A stretch of DNA of 64,000 nucleotides, taken from assembly GCA_963729815.1 (NCBI GenBank), contig CAVSPU010000004.1, positions 248,001 to 312,000 of the forward strand, given 5' to 3'. The position numbers and the translations under genes were made by a program. Position 1 is the stretch's first letter; each line of letters opens with the position of its first letter. This DNA comes from DAHUXN01 sp963729815. GTDB lineage: Bacteria > Acidobacteriota > Terriglobia > Acidiferrales > UBA7541. Of this stretch, positions 54,778 through 62,827 are shown piece after piece. The notes under the pieces were generated by a model. That model worked only from the letters and a program-made list of their open reading frames with translations, was not told the DNA's origin and searched no databases.

Positions 54778-57501
54778 ATGAACCCTGGCTCGGAAAACCA
54801 TGCCGTCTATCGCTTTGGAGTGTTCGAGGCGAACTCCCAAACAGGCGAATTCTTGAGGAAGGGTGTTCGAGTCAAGCTGCAAGAGCAGCCTTTTCAGCTT
54901 CTGACCCTGCTGCTGGAGAATCCAGGCGAGATAGTCAGCCGGGAAAGTGTGCGCCAGCGGCTCTGGACCGGTGATACTTTCGTCGATTTCGACGCCTCGC
55001 TCGGCGTTGCGGTGGGCAAATTGCGGGAGGCGCTCGGCGACGATGCCGACAATCCGCGATTTATCGAAACTATTCCTCGCCGCGGCTATCGGTTCATCGC
55101 GCCAGTTGAACGCTTACGCCACCAAACTCATTCCTTTCCATCCCAAGATCTCAAATCCGTTCCTTTCACGGCCGTGTCTTTCAGGGTCCTGAAATATTCC
55201 AGGATTGCATTGGCAATTCTAGTCTGTCTCGGTGTCGCCGTTGCCGGTGCTGTCTTTGTGTTCCATCTGATTCCGCGAAACTCGCCGTCGGCCGTCGAAG
55301 TCAGCGACCCCATGTCTCAGCCGCATATCCGCCGCTCGGTCGCTGTTCTTGGTTTCCGCAATCTTCCTGGACGCCCGGAAGACGCGTGGCTCTCTTCCGC
55401 GCTCTCCGAAATGCTGAATACAGAATTAGCGGCGGGCGGAGGGCTGCGGCTGGTATCCGGAGAGGATGTTGCGCGCGCCAAACGTGAGTTGCCTCTTACG
55501 AACGAGGACACACTTGCCAAGTCCACTTTGCAGTTATTGCGGACGAACCCGGGCGCGGACGTTGTGGTGCTCGGCGCTTACACTCCAATGCCGGGAAACG
55601 GCCAGCTTCGCATACGCCTCGATATTCGCTTGCAGGACACAAACAGCGGAGAAACCATTGCCGAAGAGGCGATCACGGGAAACGAAGCGGACCTTTTTGA
55701 ATTGGCTTCGCGCGCCGGCGCTGATCTTCGCCGCCGTCTGGGTCTGGGCTCGCTTTCCGCCGCTGCGGCGATTACAGCCCGCGCGTCGCTTCCGTCGAAT
55801 CAGCAAGCCGTTCGGCTGTATGCGGAGGGCCGCCAGAAACTGTGGGATTTCGACTTCCACGGCGCTCGCGACTTGCTGGTCAAAGCCGTGGCTGCCGATC
55901 CCACGTACCCATTGACTCATTCGGCTCTGTCCGAGGCATGGTGGCACTTAGGATATGAAAGCAAGGCTCGAGCCGAGGCCCAACGTGCGTTGGAACTTTC
56001 CAAGCACCTTTCGCAAGAGGACCACCTGCTTGTCGAAGGGCAATACGACAGAACGATGGAAGACTACCCCAAAGCCGTGGGAGCATATCAATCGCTTTTC
56101 AAGCTTTTTCCCGACAATCTCAACTATGGACTTCTTCTCGCCTCCGCTCAAGTTTACGCAAAGCCGGCGGACTCCCTGCAGACGCTTGCTTCCCTTCACC
56201 ATCTTCCTTTTCCGGCGGGCGAGGACGCGCGCATTGACATGGTGGAAGCATCGGCATGGATAAACACAGATTTAGCGAAGGCACGCGAAGCCGCAAAACG
56301 CGCCATCGCCAAGGGTAACGCGCAGGGTTCACCTATCATTGTTTCTCGTACTTATGGAATTCTCTGCCAGCAGGATCCCGCAATAGGCACCATGGCGGAA
56401 GCTATCAGTGACTGCCAGAGCGCGATGAACAGCGCCCTGGCGGCTGGCGACCGCCACGGTGAAGCGTTGATGCTGACTGATCTTGCCGTTATCCATTGGC
56501 AACGGGGCGATCTTGCCCACGCCGAAGCGATGTTGCGTCAAGCGAACAAAGAATTCCGCCTGGTAGGAGACACTGGGGGAATCGCGGCTACTTTGAATAA
56601 TCTAGGCGACGCTCGCCTCTCCGAGGGAGACTTAGACGAAGCGGCGAAGTTGCTGGGCAAGTCAATCCCGAACTATCGCGCCGTCGATGATAAGGACGGC
56701 ATAGCCCGAGCTTTGAATGACTTGGGAGACGTGTCGCAAGAGAGAGGCGATCTTGACGCTGCGTCGCTGCGCTATCGCCAGGCCATGGCCACAGCACAGG
56801 AGATCGACGATAAGAGTGCTATTGCCTACGTAATGTTTGGGCTAGGAGATGTCGAGGGGGATCGCGGCAACCTTGCCGCAGCTCGCAAAGCCTACGAAGA
56901 ATCGCTGGCGCTGCGCAATCAGACCGGTGAGAAGCAAGCTGCGGCGGAAACTCAGGTCGCCTTGGCCCGGCTCGCCATTGAGGAGGGCCATGCTCCCGAC
57001 GCCGAGAGCGCGCTGCGCAAATGCGAAGCTCAGTTTCATCAAGAACAGCAGGCCGATGACGAACTGACGGCGAGCGCCGTTTTGATCCGGGCCTTGCTCG
57101 CGCAGGGCAAGAATTCCGATGCAAAAGCGGAAGAGAACCGGGCGGAGATCCTCGCGAACAAGAGCGAGAACCTTCTAAACCGTCTTCAGTTCTCTTTGGC
57201 ATCAGCCCGCATCCTGCTCGCATCCGACCATCCTGAACCCTCTCGCCCGCAAATGGACGAGGTCTTGAAGGACGCGAAACGACGCGGATTCGCCGGTGTC
57301 GAGTTTGAAGCCCGTCTCGCCTTGGCAGAATTGGAGAAGAAGTCGGGGCATACCGCAGCGGCACAAGCACAGCTGACTTCATTAGCCAGGGACGCTCGTG
57401 CGAAAGGCTTCGCCCTCATCGCACGCAAGGCCACCAAAGAGGTTGTGCTCCTCAACCCAAATCACTCCTTTGGTTACAAATCTCGTCCTGGCTTGCTGTG
57501 A
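54778..57501 (+). CDS. Winged-helix DNA-binding, membrane-spanning TPR regulator
   Basis: 907 aa. Residues ~8-105 are an OmpR/CadC-type winged helix (YRFGVFEANSQTGEFLRKGV, FQLLTLLLENPGEIVSRESV, FIETIPRRGYRFIAPV). One membrane helix follows (IALAILVCLGVAVAGAVFVF), then a periplasmic FlgO-like segment (SVAVLGFRNLPGRPEDAWLS) and a long array of TPR repeats. Acidobacteria carry many such CadC-like one-component regulators, which sense outside the membrane while bound to DNA inside. It is the last gene before the right tRNA-Lys repeat; target genes are unknown. Confidence 0.9.
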   Translation: MNPGSENHAVYRFGVFEANSQTGEFLRKGVRVKLQEQPFQLLTLLLENPGEIVSRESVRQRLWTGDTFVDFDASLGVAVGKLREALGDDADNPRFIETIPRRGYRFIAPVERLRHQTHSFPSQDLKSVPFTAVSFRVLKYSRIALAILVCLGVAVAGAVFVFHLIPRNSPSAVEVSDPMSQPHIRRSVAVLGFRNLPGRPEDAWLSSALSEMLNTELAAGGGLRLVSGEDVARAKRELPLTNEDTLAKSTLQLLRTNPGADVVVLGAYTPMPGNGQLRIRLDIRLQDTNSGETIAEEAITGNEADLFELASRAGADLRRRLGLGSLSAAAAITARASLPSNQQAVRLYAEGRQKLWDFDFHGARDLLVKAVAADPTYPLTHSALSEAWWHLGYESKARAEAQRALELSKHLSQEDHLLVEGQYDRTMEDYPKAVGAYQSLFKLFPDNLNYGLLLASAQVYAKPADSLQTLASLHHLPFPAGEDARIDMVEASAWINTDLAKAREAAKRAIAKGNAQGSPIIVSRTYGILCQQDPAIGTMAEAISDCQSAMNSALAAGDRHGEALMLTDLAVIHWQRGDLAHAEAMLRQANKEFRLVGDTGGIAATLNNLGDARLSEGDLDEAAKLLGKSIPNYRAVDDKDGIARALNDLGDVSQERGDLDAASLRYRQAMATAQEIDDKSAIAYVMFGLGDVEGDRGNLAAARKAYEESLALRNQTGEKQAAAETQVALARLAIEEGHAPDAESALRKCEAQFHQEQQADDELTASAVLIRALLAQGKNSDAKAEENRAEILANKSENLLNRLQFSLASARILLASDHPEPSRPQMDEVLKDAKRRGFAGVEFEARLALAELEKKSGHTAAAQAQLTSLARDARAKGFALIARKATKEVVLLNPNHSFGYKSRPGLL

Positions 57502-57538
57502 AGCAGCAGGGGTAATCCTTCTCCACGCTTCGGAAGAA

Positions 57539-57584
57539 AAGAAGTGGTGAGCCGCGGAGGACTCGAACCTCCAACCCGCTGATT
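57539..57584 (-). repeat. tRNA-Lys 3'-end direct repeat (att site, right)
   Basis: Identical to 47517-47562. Here the tRNA match extends further 5' through the whole anticodon loop (CTCTTAA, anticodon CTT, Lys) before it stops. The bases before it (CGGAA) cannot pair with TCAGC, so the tRNA is incomplete. The two copies bound a 10.0 kb segment. Confidence 0.85.
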
Positions 57585-57878
57585 AAGAGTTCCGAGGCAA
57601 CGAGGAATCAACAAGTTACAGCACTTGTGAGTAATTACCGCGAATTGCGACACCTTGCTGCGCCGACAGCACTTAGCACCGTTTGCGTCGCAGCCCGTCG
57701 CAAGTCATCGGGTTTGGTGGTGGGCACAAAATTGGGCACACTCGCCGGACGGTTCTGACTCTCAATCGAGTCTCCGAATCATCGCGCAGAATGCTTCCAG
57801 AAACGGCATAGATCGCTCACGGCAAAACCGCGTCATCGGCTTCTGAATTCGCGCTCACGTCCCATAGAGGGGGTGGGC

Positions 57879-57970
57879 TTACTTCGATGCCGCGTAACAC
57901 GTCCCGACGCTCACACCTAGCTCACGGGCCACGGCAGGCCACGATGCACCCGACGCTCTCCGAGTCGTTG
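57879..57970 (-). pseudogene. Serine recombinase C-terminal remnant
   Basis: The frame ends in RASGASWPAVARELGVSVGT, the same Hin-type HTH that ends the intact recombinase at 59067-59648. 41 bases (57907-57947) are identical to 59104-59144. The upstream part of the frame is unrelated, so only the DNA-binding end survives. Confidence 0.65.
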
Positions 57971-58198
57971 CTGCGTTCCCCAAATGAAGCCCCAGCGATG
58001 GGCGACCCGAAGGCAGACCTTTTGACGAATTCCCACCCCGGCCAACAAATCCCCAATGACCGCCACCGTCTTGCTTCTTCTCTCTCAACTAGGCTCAATA
58101 ACAATGAGATACGAGCCGAGGCGTCTCATTTTCAGCGACGGGGCGGTGTGGTGTTGTGTGGGACATAGTCGCGGTTTCGTTTTCAGCGGATTTTCCGC

Positions 58199-58243
58199 TT
58201 GACACGCTGCTAGCAAAGCCACAGAATGCACTTGTACATTCTG
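58199..58243 (+). promoter_or_regulatory. Toxin-antitoxin promoter with operator palindrome
   Basis: A perfect -35 TTGACA (58199-58204), 17 bases, then -10 CAGAAT (58222-58227). A 7-base inverted repeat (CAGAATG at 58222-58228, CATTCTG at 58237-58243) overlaps the -10 box, which fits autorepression by the antitoxin or toxin-antitoxin complex. Confidence 0.55.
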
Positions 58244-58275
58244 AGAACCGAAACGTACAGAAGGGAATTAAAATA

Positions 58276-58593
58276 ATGCCTGCTACATGCGAGCCGATTG
58301 TGAAGGGAAGCGTTTCCGCCACGGATTTCCGCGAACACCTAGCGCATTATTTGAAGGCGGCGAAAAACAATGAAGCAGTGTTGGTTGAAGTTCGAGGGGG
58401 CGGCTCCAAGTATGTGGTGGACAAAGACTGGCTTGATAATTTAGTGAAGGAACAAGAATCCATTCTCGCCACGATTGATATTCTGCTTGATCCTGAACTG
58501 ACTACACGTCTCCTCAAAACGGCGCAAACTGTAGACGATGATCTTCGAGCAGGGCGTCTGCGCACCATGACCGAGGTTTTCGGCGCAGTGTGA
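58276..58593 (+). CDS. Type II antitoxin (Phd/RelB-like)
   Basis: 105 aa from the ATG at 58276, after AAGGGA. Small, with an N-terminal segment (GSVSATDFREHLAHYLKAAK) of the kind that dimerises and binds DNA in Phd/YefM proteins, and an acidic helical C-terminal part that would wrap the toxin. Overlaps the toxin start by 4 bases (GTGA). The call rests largely on size and the adjacent RelE-like gene. Confidence 0.75.
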   Translation: MPATCEPIVKGSVSATDFREHLAHYLKAAKNNEAVLVEVRGGGSKYVVDKDWLDNLVKEQESILATIDILLDPELTTRLLKTAQTVDDDLRAGRLRTMTEVFGAV

Positions 58594-58979
58594 GCAATCC
58601 TGCCGACTATCTAATCCGTTTCACTCCCGATGCAGCCCAGGATGTGAAATCTCTTGACGGCAGTATCAAGAAAAAACTCCAAAAAGCATTGGAAAAGAAG
58701 CTGGCGATCAATCCAGAAGGTTACGGTGTTCCTCTTCGCGGGCCACTCGCTGGATTCTGGAAACACAAATTCGGCTCACATCGGATCATCTACCGAATCT
58801 CGCCTGAACCGAAGGCCGTCATAGTTTGTGCTGTTGGCGCTCGTCGCGGTGAGGACGCGACGGATGTTTACAAGCAGTTTGAGAAAGCGGCGGCGGCTGG
58901 AAAGGTTGCCGAAAAAATTGCTGCTGTTCTTCGTCTGCTTTCGCATCAAAGAGAAGTCTTGATAACGAAGGCTGCGTAA
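58590..58979 (+). CDS. RelE/ParE-family toxin
   Basis: 129 aa, GTG start. RelE/ParE core: YLIRFTPDAAQDVKSLDGSI, VPLRGPLAGFWKHKFGSHRI, IIYRISPEPKAVIVCAVGAR. The PL.G...K...G..R..Y pattern is diagnostic. RelE toxins cut mRNA on the ribosome and ParE poisons gyrase; the two cannot be separated here. A C-terminal helical extension (~30 residues) goes beyond the usual ~95 aa. Confidence 0.85.
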   Translation: MSNPADYLIRFTPDAAQDVKSLDGSIKKKLQKALEKKLAINPEGYGVPLRGPLAGFWKHKFGSHRIIYRISPEPKAVIVCAVGARRGEDATDVYKQFEKAAAAGKVAEKIAAVLRLLSHQREVLITKAA

Positions 58980-59027
58980 TCCCGATGCCCCACGTTCCAA
59001 AATCACCTGTTTGCTGATATGAAAAAC

Positions 59028-59058
59028 CCGCCTGCAAAAACATGAGGCTTACAGGCGG
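59028..59058. terminator. Hairpin between convergent genes
   Basis: CCGCCTG (59028-59034) and CAGGCGG (59052-59058) form a 7-base stem with a 17-base loop in the 87-base gap between toxin and recombinase genes, with A-runs on the left side. It could end transcription from both sides. Confidence 0.35.
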
Positions 59059-59066
59059 CTTCGGAT

Positions 59067-59648
59067 TTATGAAAGGCTGCGAGCCGCCTGATAAGCTGTT
59101 CCCACGCTCACACCTAGCTCACGGGCCACGGCAGGCCACGATGCGCCAGAAGCACGGAGACGCGCAATCTGAACGGCATCCACGGCGACACGCGGACGGC
59201 CCAGCCTCTTGCCTTTGGCTCTGGCGTTCCGCAGTCCGGCCCTAACCCGCTCGGCAATCAGGCTGCGTTCCAACTCGGCCACGGCTCCCAAGACGGTGAA
59301 GATCATCCGTCCGGCTGGCGTGGTCGTGTCTATTTGCTCCGACAGCGAAACAAACGCGACGCCAAGCGAGTTGAATGTTTCCAGCGCCCGCAGCAAGTGA
59401 GAAACCGAGCGGGCGAACCTATCAAACTTCCAGCACACTATCGCGTCAAACTTGCGACGGTGCGCATCCGCCATTAGCCGATTCAATTCTGGCCGCGAAT
59501 CCTTAGCGCCGCTGATTCCCTCGTCCAGATATTCTCCCGCGATCTGGAACCCGCGCCGTTCGCAGTATTCTCGCAGCTCTCGCGTTTGCATCCTGACATC
59601 TTGGCCGTGATTCGTCGTGCTGATTCGAGCGTAAATTGCGGCTTTCAT
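59067..59648 (-). CDS. Serine recombinase (resolvase/invertase family)
   Basis: 193 aa. Catalytic domain: AAIYARIST (nucleophile Ser), DVRMQTRELREYCERRG, GISGAKDSRPELNRLMADAH, CWKFDRFARSVSHLLRAL, GRMIFTVLGAVAELERSLI. Then a Hin-type HTH (VARELGVSVGTAYQAARSL). Small-resolvase length. Its start overlaps the AAA gene by 4 bases. It probably resolves or inverts DNA of the local mobile element. Confidence 0.92.
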   Translation of the reverse strand: MKAAIYARISTTNHGQDVRMQTRELREYCERRGFQIAGEYLDEGISGAKDSRPELNRLMADAHRRKFDAIVCWKFDRFARSVSHLLRALETFNSLGVAFVSLSEQIDTTTPAGRMIFTVLGAVAELERSLIAERVRAGLRNARAKGKRLGRPRVAVDAVQIARLRASGASWPAVARELGVSVGTAYQAARSLS

Positions 59649-60301
59649 TCCGACACCTCACTGTCTGCGCTCATTAGTTCTAGTTCCAAGCGCATCAAGG
59701 ATTCGCGCACGTTGTTATGGGCTTCGCGGGATAGACGCTCTAGGTTTGGCTCCGACGCGCCGTTTGATTCGGCTTGCCAGACGCGGCGCAACAATTGGAC
59801 AAGATTCCCGTTTAGCCCGTAGCTCGAAAATTCCAGCACGCGGCATCGGCTGAGGAAACGAGCTTCGAGTCTGTCCGTTGCGTTACAGGTAAAAATCCAG
59901 ATTGTGTTTGGGACAGGTTCGCTCGAATCCAGTTTCGATAGCAGATACTTCTGCGCCGCATCGGACATCGCGTCCGCCTCATCGCAGATCACGATATGGA
60001 ATCCGCCGGACAGAGGCACAAAATTACATTGCCGCACTACCGTTTCGAGAGTTGCAAGGTTGCATTGCTGCGAGCCGATATGATGAACCTCTGCGCTTAG
60101 CTCTGCGGCAATGGCTAGAGCAAGGCTTGTCTTGCCCGTGCCCGATGCGCCTACGAAAAGCCATGCGGACGCGAACGGATTCGCGGTCAATTTAGAGAGA
60201 ATTCTCCGCTGTTTCTCCAGCCCGATAAAATCGGCAACCTTGCGCGGACGGTATTTTTCTGCGAGCGAGTGCGGAAACGCAAAGGTAGGAGTTGACATCA
60301 T
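59645..60301 (-). CDS. Clamp-loader-like AAA+ ATPase (RFC/DnaX-type)
   Basis: 218 aa. AEKYRPRKVADFIGLEKQRR is the RFC-type N terminus, then Walker A GASGTGKTS, Walker B HIVICDEADAM, sensor 1 IFTCN and an SRC motif (LSRCRVLEF), the clamp-loader arginine-finger signature. The usual C-terminal collar domain is short. Cellular DnaX/HolB are longer. In an operon with a recombinase and a ribbon-helix-helix protein it probably serves replication or transposition of a mobile element, working like the small clamp loaders of phages. Confidence 0.82.
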   Translation of the reverse strand: MMSTPTFAFPHSLAEKYRPRKVADFIGLEKQRRILSKLTANPFASAWLFVGASGTGKTSLALAIAAELSAEVHHIGSQQCNLATLETVVRQCNFVPLSGGFHIVICDEADAMSDAAQKYLLSKLDSSEPVPNTIWIFTCNATDRLEARFLSRCRVLEFSSYGLNGNLVQLLRRVWQAESNGASEPNLERLSREAHNNVRESLMRLELELMSADSEVSE

Positions 60302-60537
60302 GCACCTACCTTTCCGTTGCGAGCCGGACGCGAATTGAGATCACGTTCGCCACGGACAACCGCGAGAAAATGTTCACGGCTGAATCGCGGATTGTCGGCT
60401 GCGAGTGCTTCGGCGAGATGCGCCGCGAAGTGTTCTTGCGCTTTGGCTGACTCGGCGCGTGTGAAGCCATCGGCTTGCAGCGAACCCAAGCCGTATCGAA
60501 GTGCTTCTGCGATGCGGATATAATCTTGTCGGCTCAC
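60298..60537 (-). CDS. Small hypothetical protein
   Basis: 79 aa, GTG start; both ends overlap neighbours by 4 bases (GTGA/ATGA). Helical and charged (YIRIAEALRYGLGSLQADGF, AAHLAEALAADNPRFSREHF). Similar small proteins occur in phages and plasmids, but no function is known. Confidence 0.6.
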   Translation of the reverse strand: MSRQDYIRIAEALRYGLGSLQADGFTRAESAKAQEHFAAHLAEALAADNPRFSREHFLAVVRGERDLNSRPARNGKVGA

Positions 60538-60788
60538 AGCGCACCTGCTTCTGTGCCCGGAAGCACGCCAAGATAAGCCGCGTATTCGTATAGCGAACCG
60601 TGCCAGTCGCGCGGATTCAGGAATCCATCCTCGACTAGCTCGGCGACATCCTCATCCCAGAATTCGAGAATCGCGTCGCCGTCGCTGTTTTTATCGCACA
60701 GAGCAACGTGCGCACGATCACGCTCAAACCAGGTCTGTAGCTCAGTTTGTTCAATGGGAATTGCGGTAGAATCGGAATTAGCTTGCAT
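60534..60788 (-). CDS. Small acidic hypothetical protein
   Basis: 84 aa, strongly acidic (CDKNSDGDAILEFWDEDVAE). Overlaps the next gene by 4 bases. No known domain. Acidic small proteins in mobile elements may be DNA mimics, but nothing specific supports that here. Confidence 0.55.
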   Translation of the reverse strand: MQANSDSTAIPIEQTELQTWFERDRAHVALCDKNSDGDAILEFWDEDVAELVEDGFLNPRDWHGSLYEYAAYLGVLPGTEAGAL

Positions 60789-60858
60789 GGAGATTAACCC
60801 TCCGTGTTGAGTTAGGCTCCGTTGCGTGCTGATAACACGTAGCGGGGCCGCTTTGTTT

Positions 60859-60990
60859 CTACGCCTTACGTTTCAGATACTCATCCACCGCACGCCGCAC
60901 AATCTCGGCTACAGGTGCGCCCGTCTTTTCCGACAGTGCTCTGAGCCGTTTTAATTGTGCATCCGATAGATGGATGTTCGTTCGCTTCAT
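60859..60990 (-). CDS. Ribbon-helix-helix (CopG/Arc-type) DNA-binding protein
   Basis: 43 aa, very short but clear: KRTNIHLSDAQLKRLRALSE, with the beta-strand RTNIHL, helix A DAQLKRLRALSEKTG and helix B VAEIVRRAVDEYLKRKA. This is a minimal ribbon-helix-helix protein. It heads the mobile-element operon and starts right at the predicted transcription start. The promoter carries two direct 8-base repeats, so it very probably represses itself. Confidence 0.78.
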   Translation of the reverse strand: MKRTNIHLSDAQLKRLRALSEKTGAPVAEIVRRAVDEYLKRKA

Positions 60991-61550
60991 AGGCCGTAAT
61001 ATACACACTCATACACACCTAGTCAAGCACGATTCGCTCGCCGGACGAAAATAAATGTGCGCCGATGGCACACGGATTGCTTTCGCGCGTGGCGAGTCTT
61101 TCAAATAACCCCGTTCGCAGCACGTCCCTAAGTGATTGATTCTTCGCGTCCGCTTTCAGTCAGTCTGCGCCGTCAAAAAACAGTTGTTTGTTGAAAGGTT
61201 GGGACGGAAGCGCAAGGCAGACGCGCGAGATCATCTGCAAATGGCGCGCAAATCTCCAACAGATTCGCAGCCGATTTTCAACGGACTTGGATAGGATGCG
61301 ACACGGGCTTTGCGAAACCGGGCAGCCTCGTTGAAACTTGAGAAAGTCTGGGACTCCTACAGACTTTTCAAGACCCCGACGTACTCGCCCCAGGGGTGCC
61401 GGTAGACGGGACTCCAACCATGTTTGACAATTCGCCGAAGTATCTCTTTCGCGCCGCCTGTCCGTTTGGTCAGCTACCCAAACCGGAACGTTCCTCTCAA
61501 ACTACTTCTTTCGGCCCGAACACAAAAATCGATTCGTGGAGGCGTTCACG
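60991..61550. other. Intergenic region with promoter, hairpin and tRNA-like end
   Basis: About 560 bases. Left: the promoter of the mobile-element operon. Middle: a hairpin, AAAGTCTG (61343-61350) and CAGACTTT (61360-61367) with a 9-base loop. At 61396-61421 the minus strand reads GGTTGGAGTCCCGTCTACCG followed by GCACC, like a degenerate tRNA T-arm and acceptor end. Confidence 0.45.
60998..61026 (-). promoter_or_regulatory. Strong sigma-70 promoter with direct-repeat operator, probably leaderless
   Basis: On the minus strand TTGACT (61021-61026), a 17-base spacer, TATATT (60998-61003). Only seven bases separate the -10 box from the ATG at 60990, so transcription should start at or next to the start codon. 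The spacer holds GTGTGTAT twice (61001-61008, 61011-61018 as ATACACAC on plus), ten bases apart, one helical turn, as expected for a ribbon-helix-helix repressor. Confidence 0.65.
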
Positions 61551-62435
61551 ATGAAACGGGCATTCGCATTTTTGCTCTCTGCGGCTGTGGGCTTCATGTT
61601 GGCTGGATGCGGCGGAGGAGCCTCAAATAGTTCCAACTCAGGTTCCAACTCAGACCCAAGTGCAACGATTCAATCCGGTCAGTGGGAATTTGATTTCCAG
61701 CCGCCGGTACCGGTAAATAACGGGATACCCGCCGAAGATGCGTTCATGGAGGTCGATCTTCAAGTCACGGAAACACAATTCTTTGCTGGCATGAACGCCA
61801 TAACCGGATATGAGCCGTATTTTAGTCCGACCGTCCAACACTCAGCATTCATCGGTTATCCGTTTCCAAGCGGCTACATAATGACGACATGCGAGGGTAG
61901 CGATACAGTGTCCGGCGTGACAAACGCCGTGTCGGGGTCAACGCCAAACTTGAATTTCCGTGCGACCGTAGGCGATGGCACCGACGACTCGTTTCTTACC
62001 GCGACGATTTCAGGTACGAACGTGACATCATTCTCCGGTCAGTGGACAGGCAACGTCGGTGGACACGAACCCTGGCAATGCCTATCAGACGGAACAGGTT
62101 CCAGCACGTTCATAGCGACAGCGATAGCTCCTCTGAACGGAACCTTCATAGGAACGCTGCAAACATCGAATAGCTCTACTGACCAAATCCTCCTCACTAT
62201 TTCACAGAATGGATTTCTCGTTTCCGCATCGGGCACAGCCACAAGTGCCTCGCTTTCAATCACCCAAGCAGACGTTATCGGCGCTCTGGTCTATGGCAAC
62301 GGAACGGCAACCAATGTCAACGGGGCAGATTCATTTCAGTTCGGCGGGCATATTCACCCTGACGGAAAGTCCGTTGATGTCGTCATCAAAGATGGTAACG
62401 GAACTGTGGAATGGGGCACGCTCGTTCAACAATAA
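61551..62435 (+). CDS. Hypothetical lipoprotein
   Basis: 294 aa from the ATG at 61551 with GGAGG upstream. Signal peptide and lipobox (AVGFMLAGC), then a Gly/Ser/Asn linker and a beta-rich mature part (GQWEFDFQPPVPVNNG, FSGQWTGNVGGHEPWQ, LNGTFIGTLQTSNSSTDQIL). Similar unnamed lipoproteins are frequent in Acidobacteria. Function unknown. Confidence 0.78.
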   Translation: MKRAFAFLLSAAVGFMLAGCGGGASNSSNSGSNSDPSATIQSGQWEFDFQPPVPVNNGIPAEDAFMEVDLQVTETQFFAGMNAITGYEPYFSPTVQHSAFIGYPFPSGYIMTTCEGSDTVSGVTNAVSGSTPNLNFRATVGDGTDDSFLTATISGTNVTSFSGQWTGNVGGHEPWQCLSDGTGSSTFIATAIAPLNGTFIGTLQTSNSSTDQILLTISQNGFLVSASGTATSASLSITQADVIGALVYGNGTATNVNGADSFQFGGHIHPDGKSVDVVIKDGNGTVEWGTLVQQ

Positions 62436-62509
62436 TTCGAGCGATATGAGGCAGAGCAGCGGGGCAAATTGGACAGGCTGAGGGCGAAGCACGCACCACA
62501 GGAGAAGCG

Positions 62510-62827
62510 ATGAAGATCATCGGGCTTAAAGGAATGACAACGGATGAGATCAATTTCGAGTTGCAGCGCGGCGGAAAGTTCGTCCTGTTCCAATACTGCG
62601 TGTCCGTTCTCGTTGTTACGTTCAAGCGCGCCTCGGCTATTTACTTTCTCAAGTCCGGTGAGAACGCCATCGTGAAGGGTCTACGGTTCACCGCTATTTC
62701 GCTGATAGCCGGATGGTGGGGCTTTCCTTGGGGGCCGATTTACACCGTTCATTCTCTCGTAACTAATCTTCGCGGCGGCAAGGACATCACGAGCCAAGTT
62801 CTAGCCACAGCACAACTGGCCAAATGA
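62510..62827 (+). CDS. Small hypothetical membrane-associated protein
   Basis: 105 aa. One or two hydrophobic stretches (KFVLFQYCVSVLVVTFK; FTAISLIAGWWGFPWGPIYT) and an NLRGGKDIT segment. No known function. Overlaps the next gene by 4 bases. Confidence 0.65.
   Translation: MKIIGLKGMTTDEINFELQRGGKFVLFQYCVSVLVVTFKRASAIYFLKSGENAIVKGLRFTAISLIAGWWGFPWGPIYTVHSLVTNLRGGKDITSQVLATAQLAK

Larger units (their letters stand above)
57502..58198. other. Island junction region
   Basis: About 700 bases containing the right tRNA-Lys repeat (57539-57584) and a recombinase 3'-end remnant (57879-57970). The rest (57585-57878) holds no gene I can support. Confidence 0.5.

Noticed and set aside
57539..57600. Functional tRNA-Lys gene
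   Set aside because: The 5' half is missing and the anticodon stem cannot form; the same holds for 47517-47562.
57655..57846. Possible integrase end near the right repeat
   Set aside because: I looked for HxxR and Tyr motifs in all frames of 57585-57878 and found none convincing.
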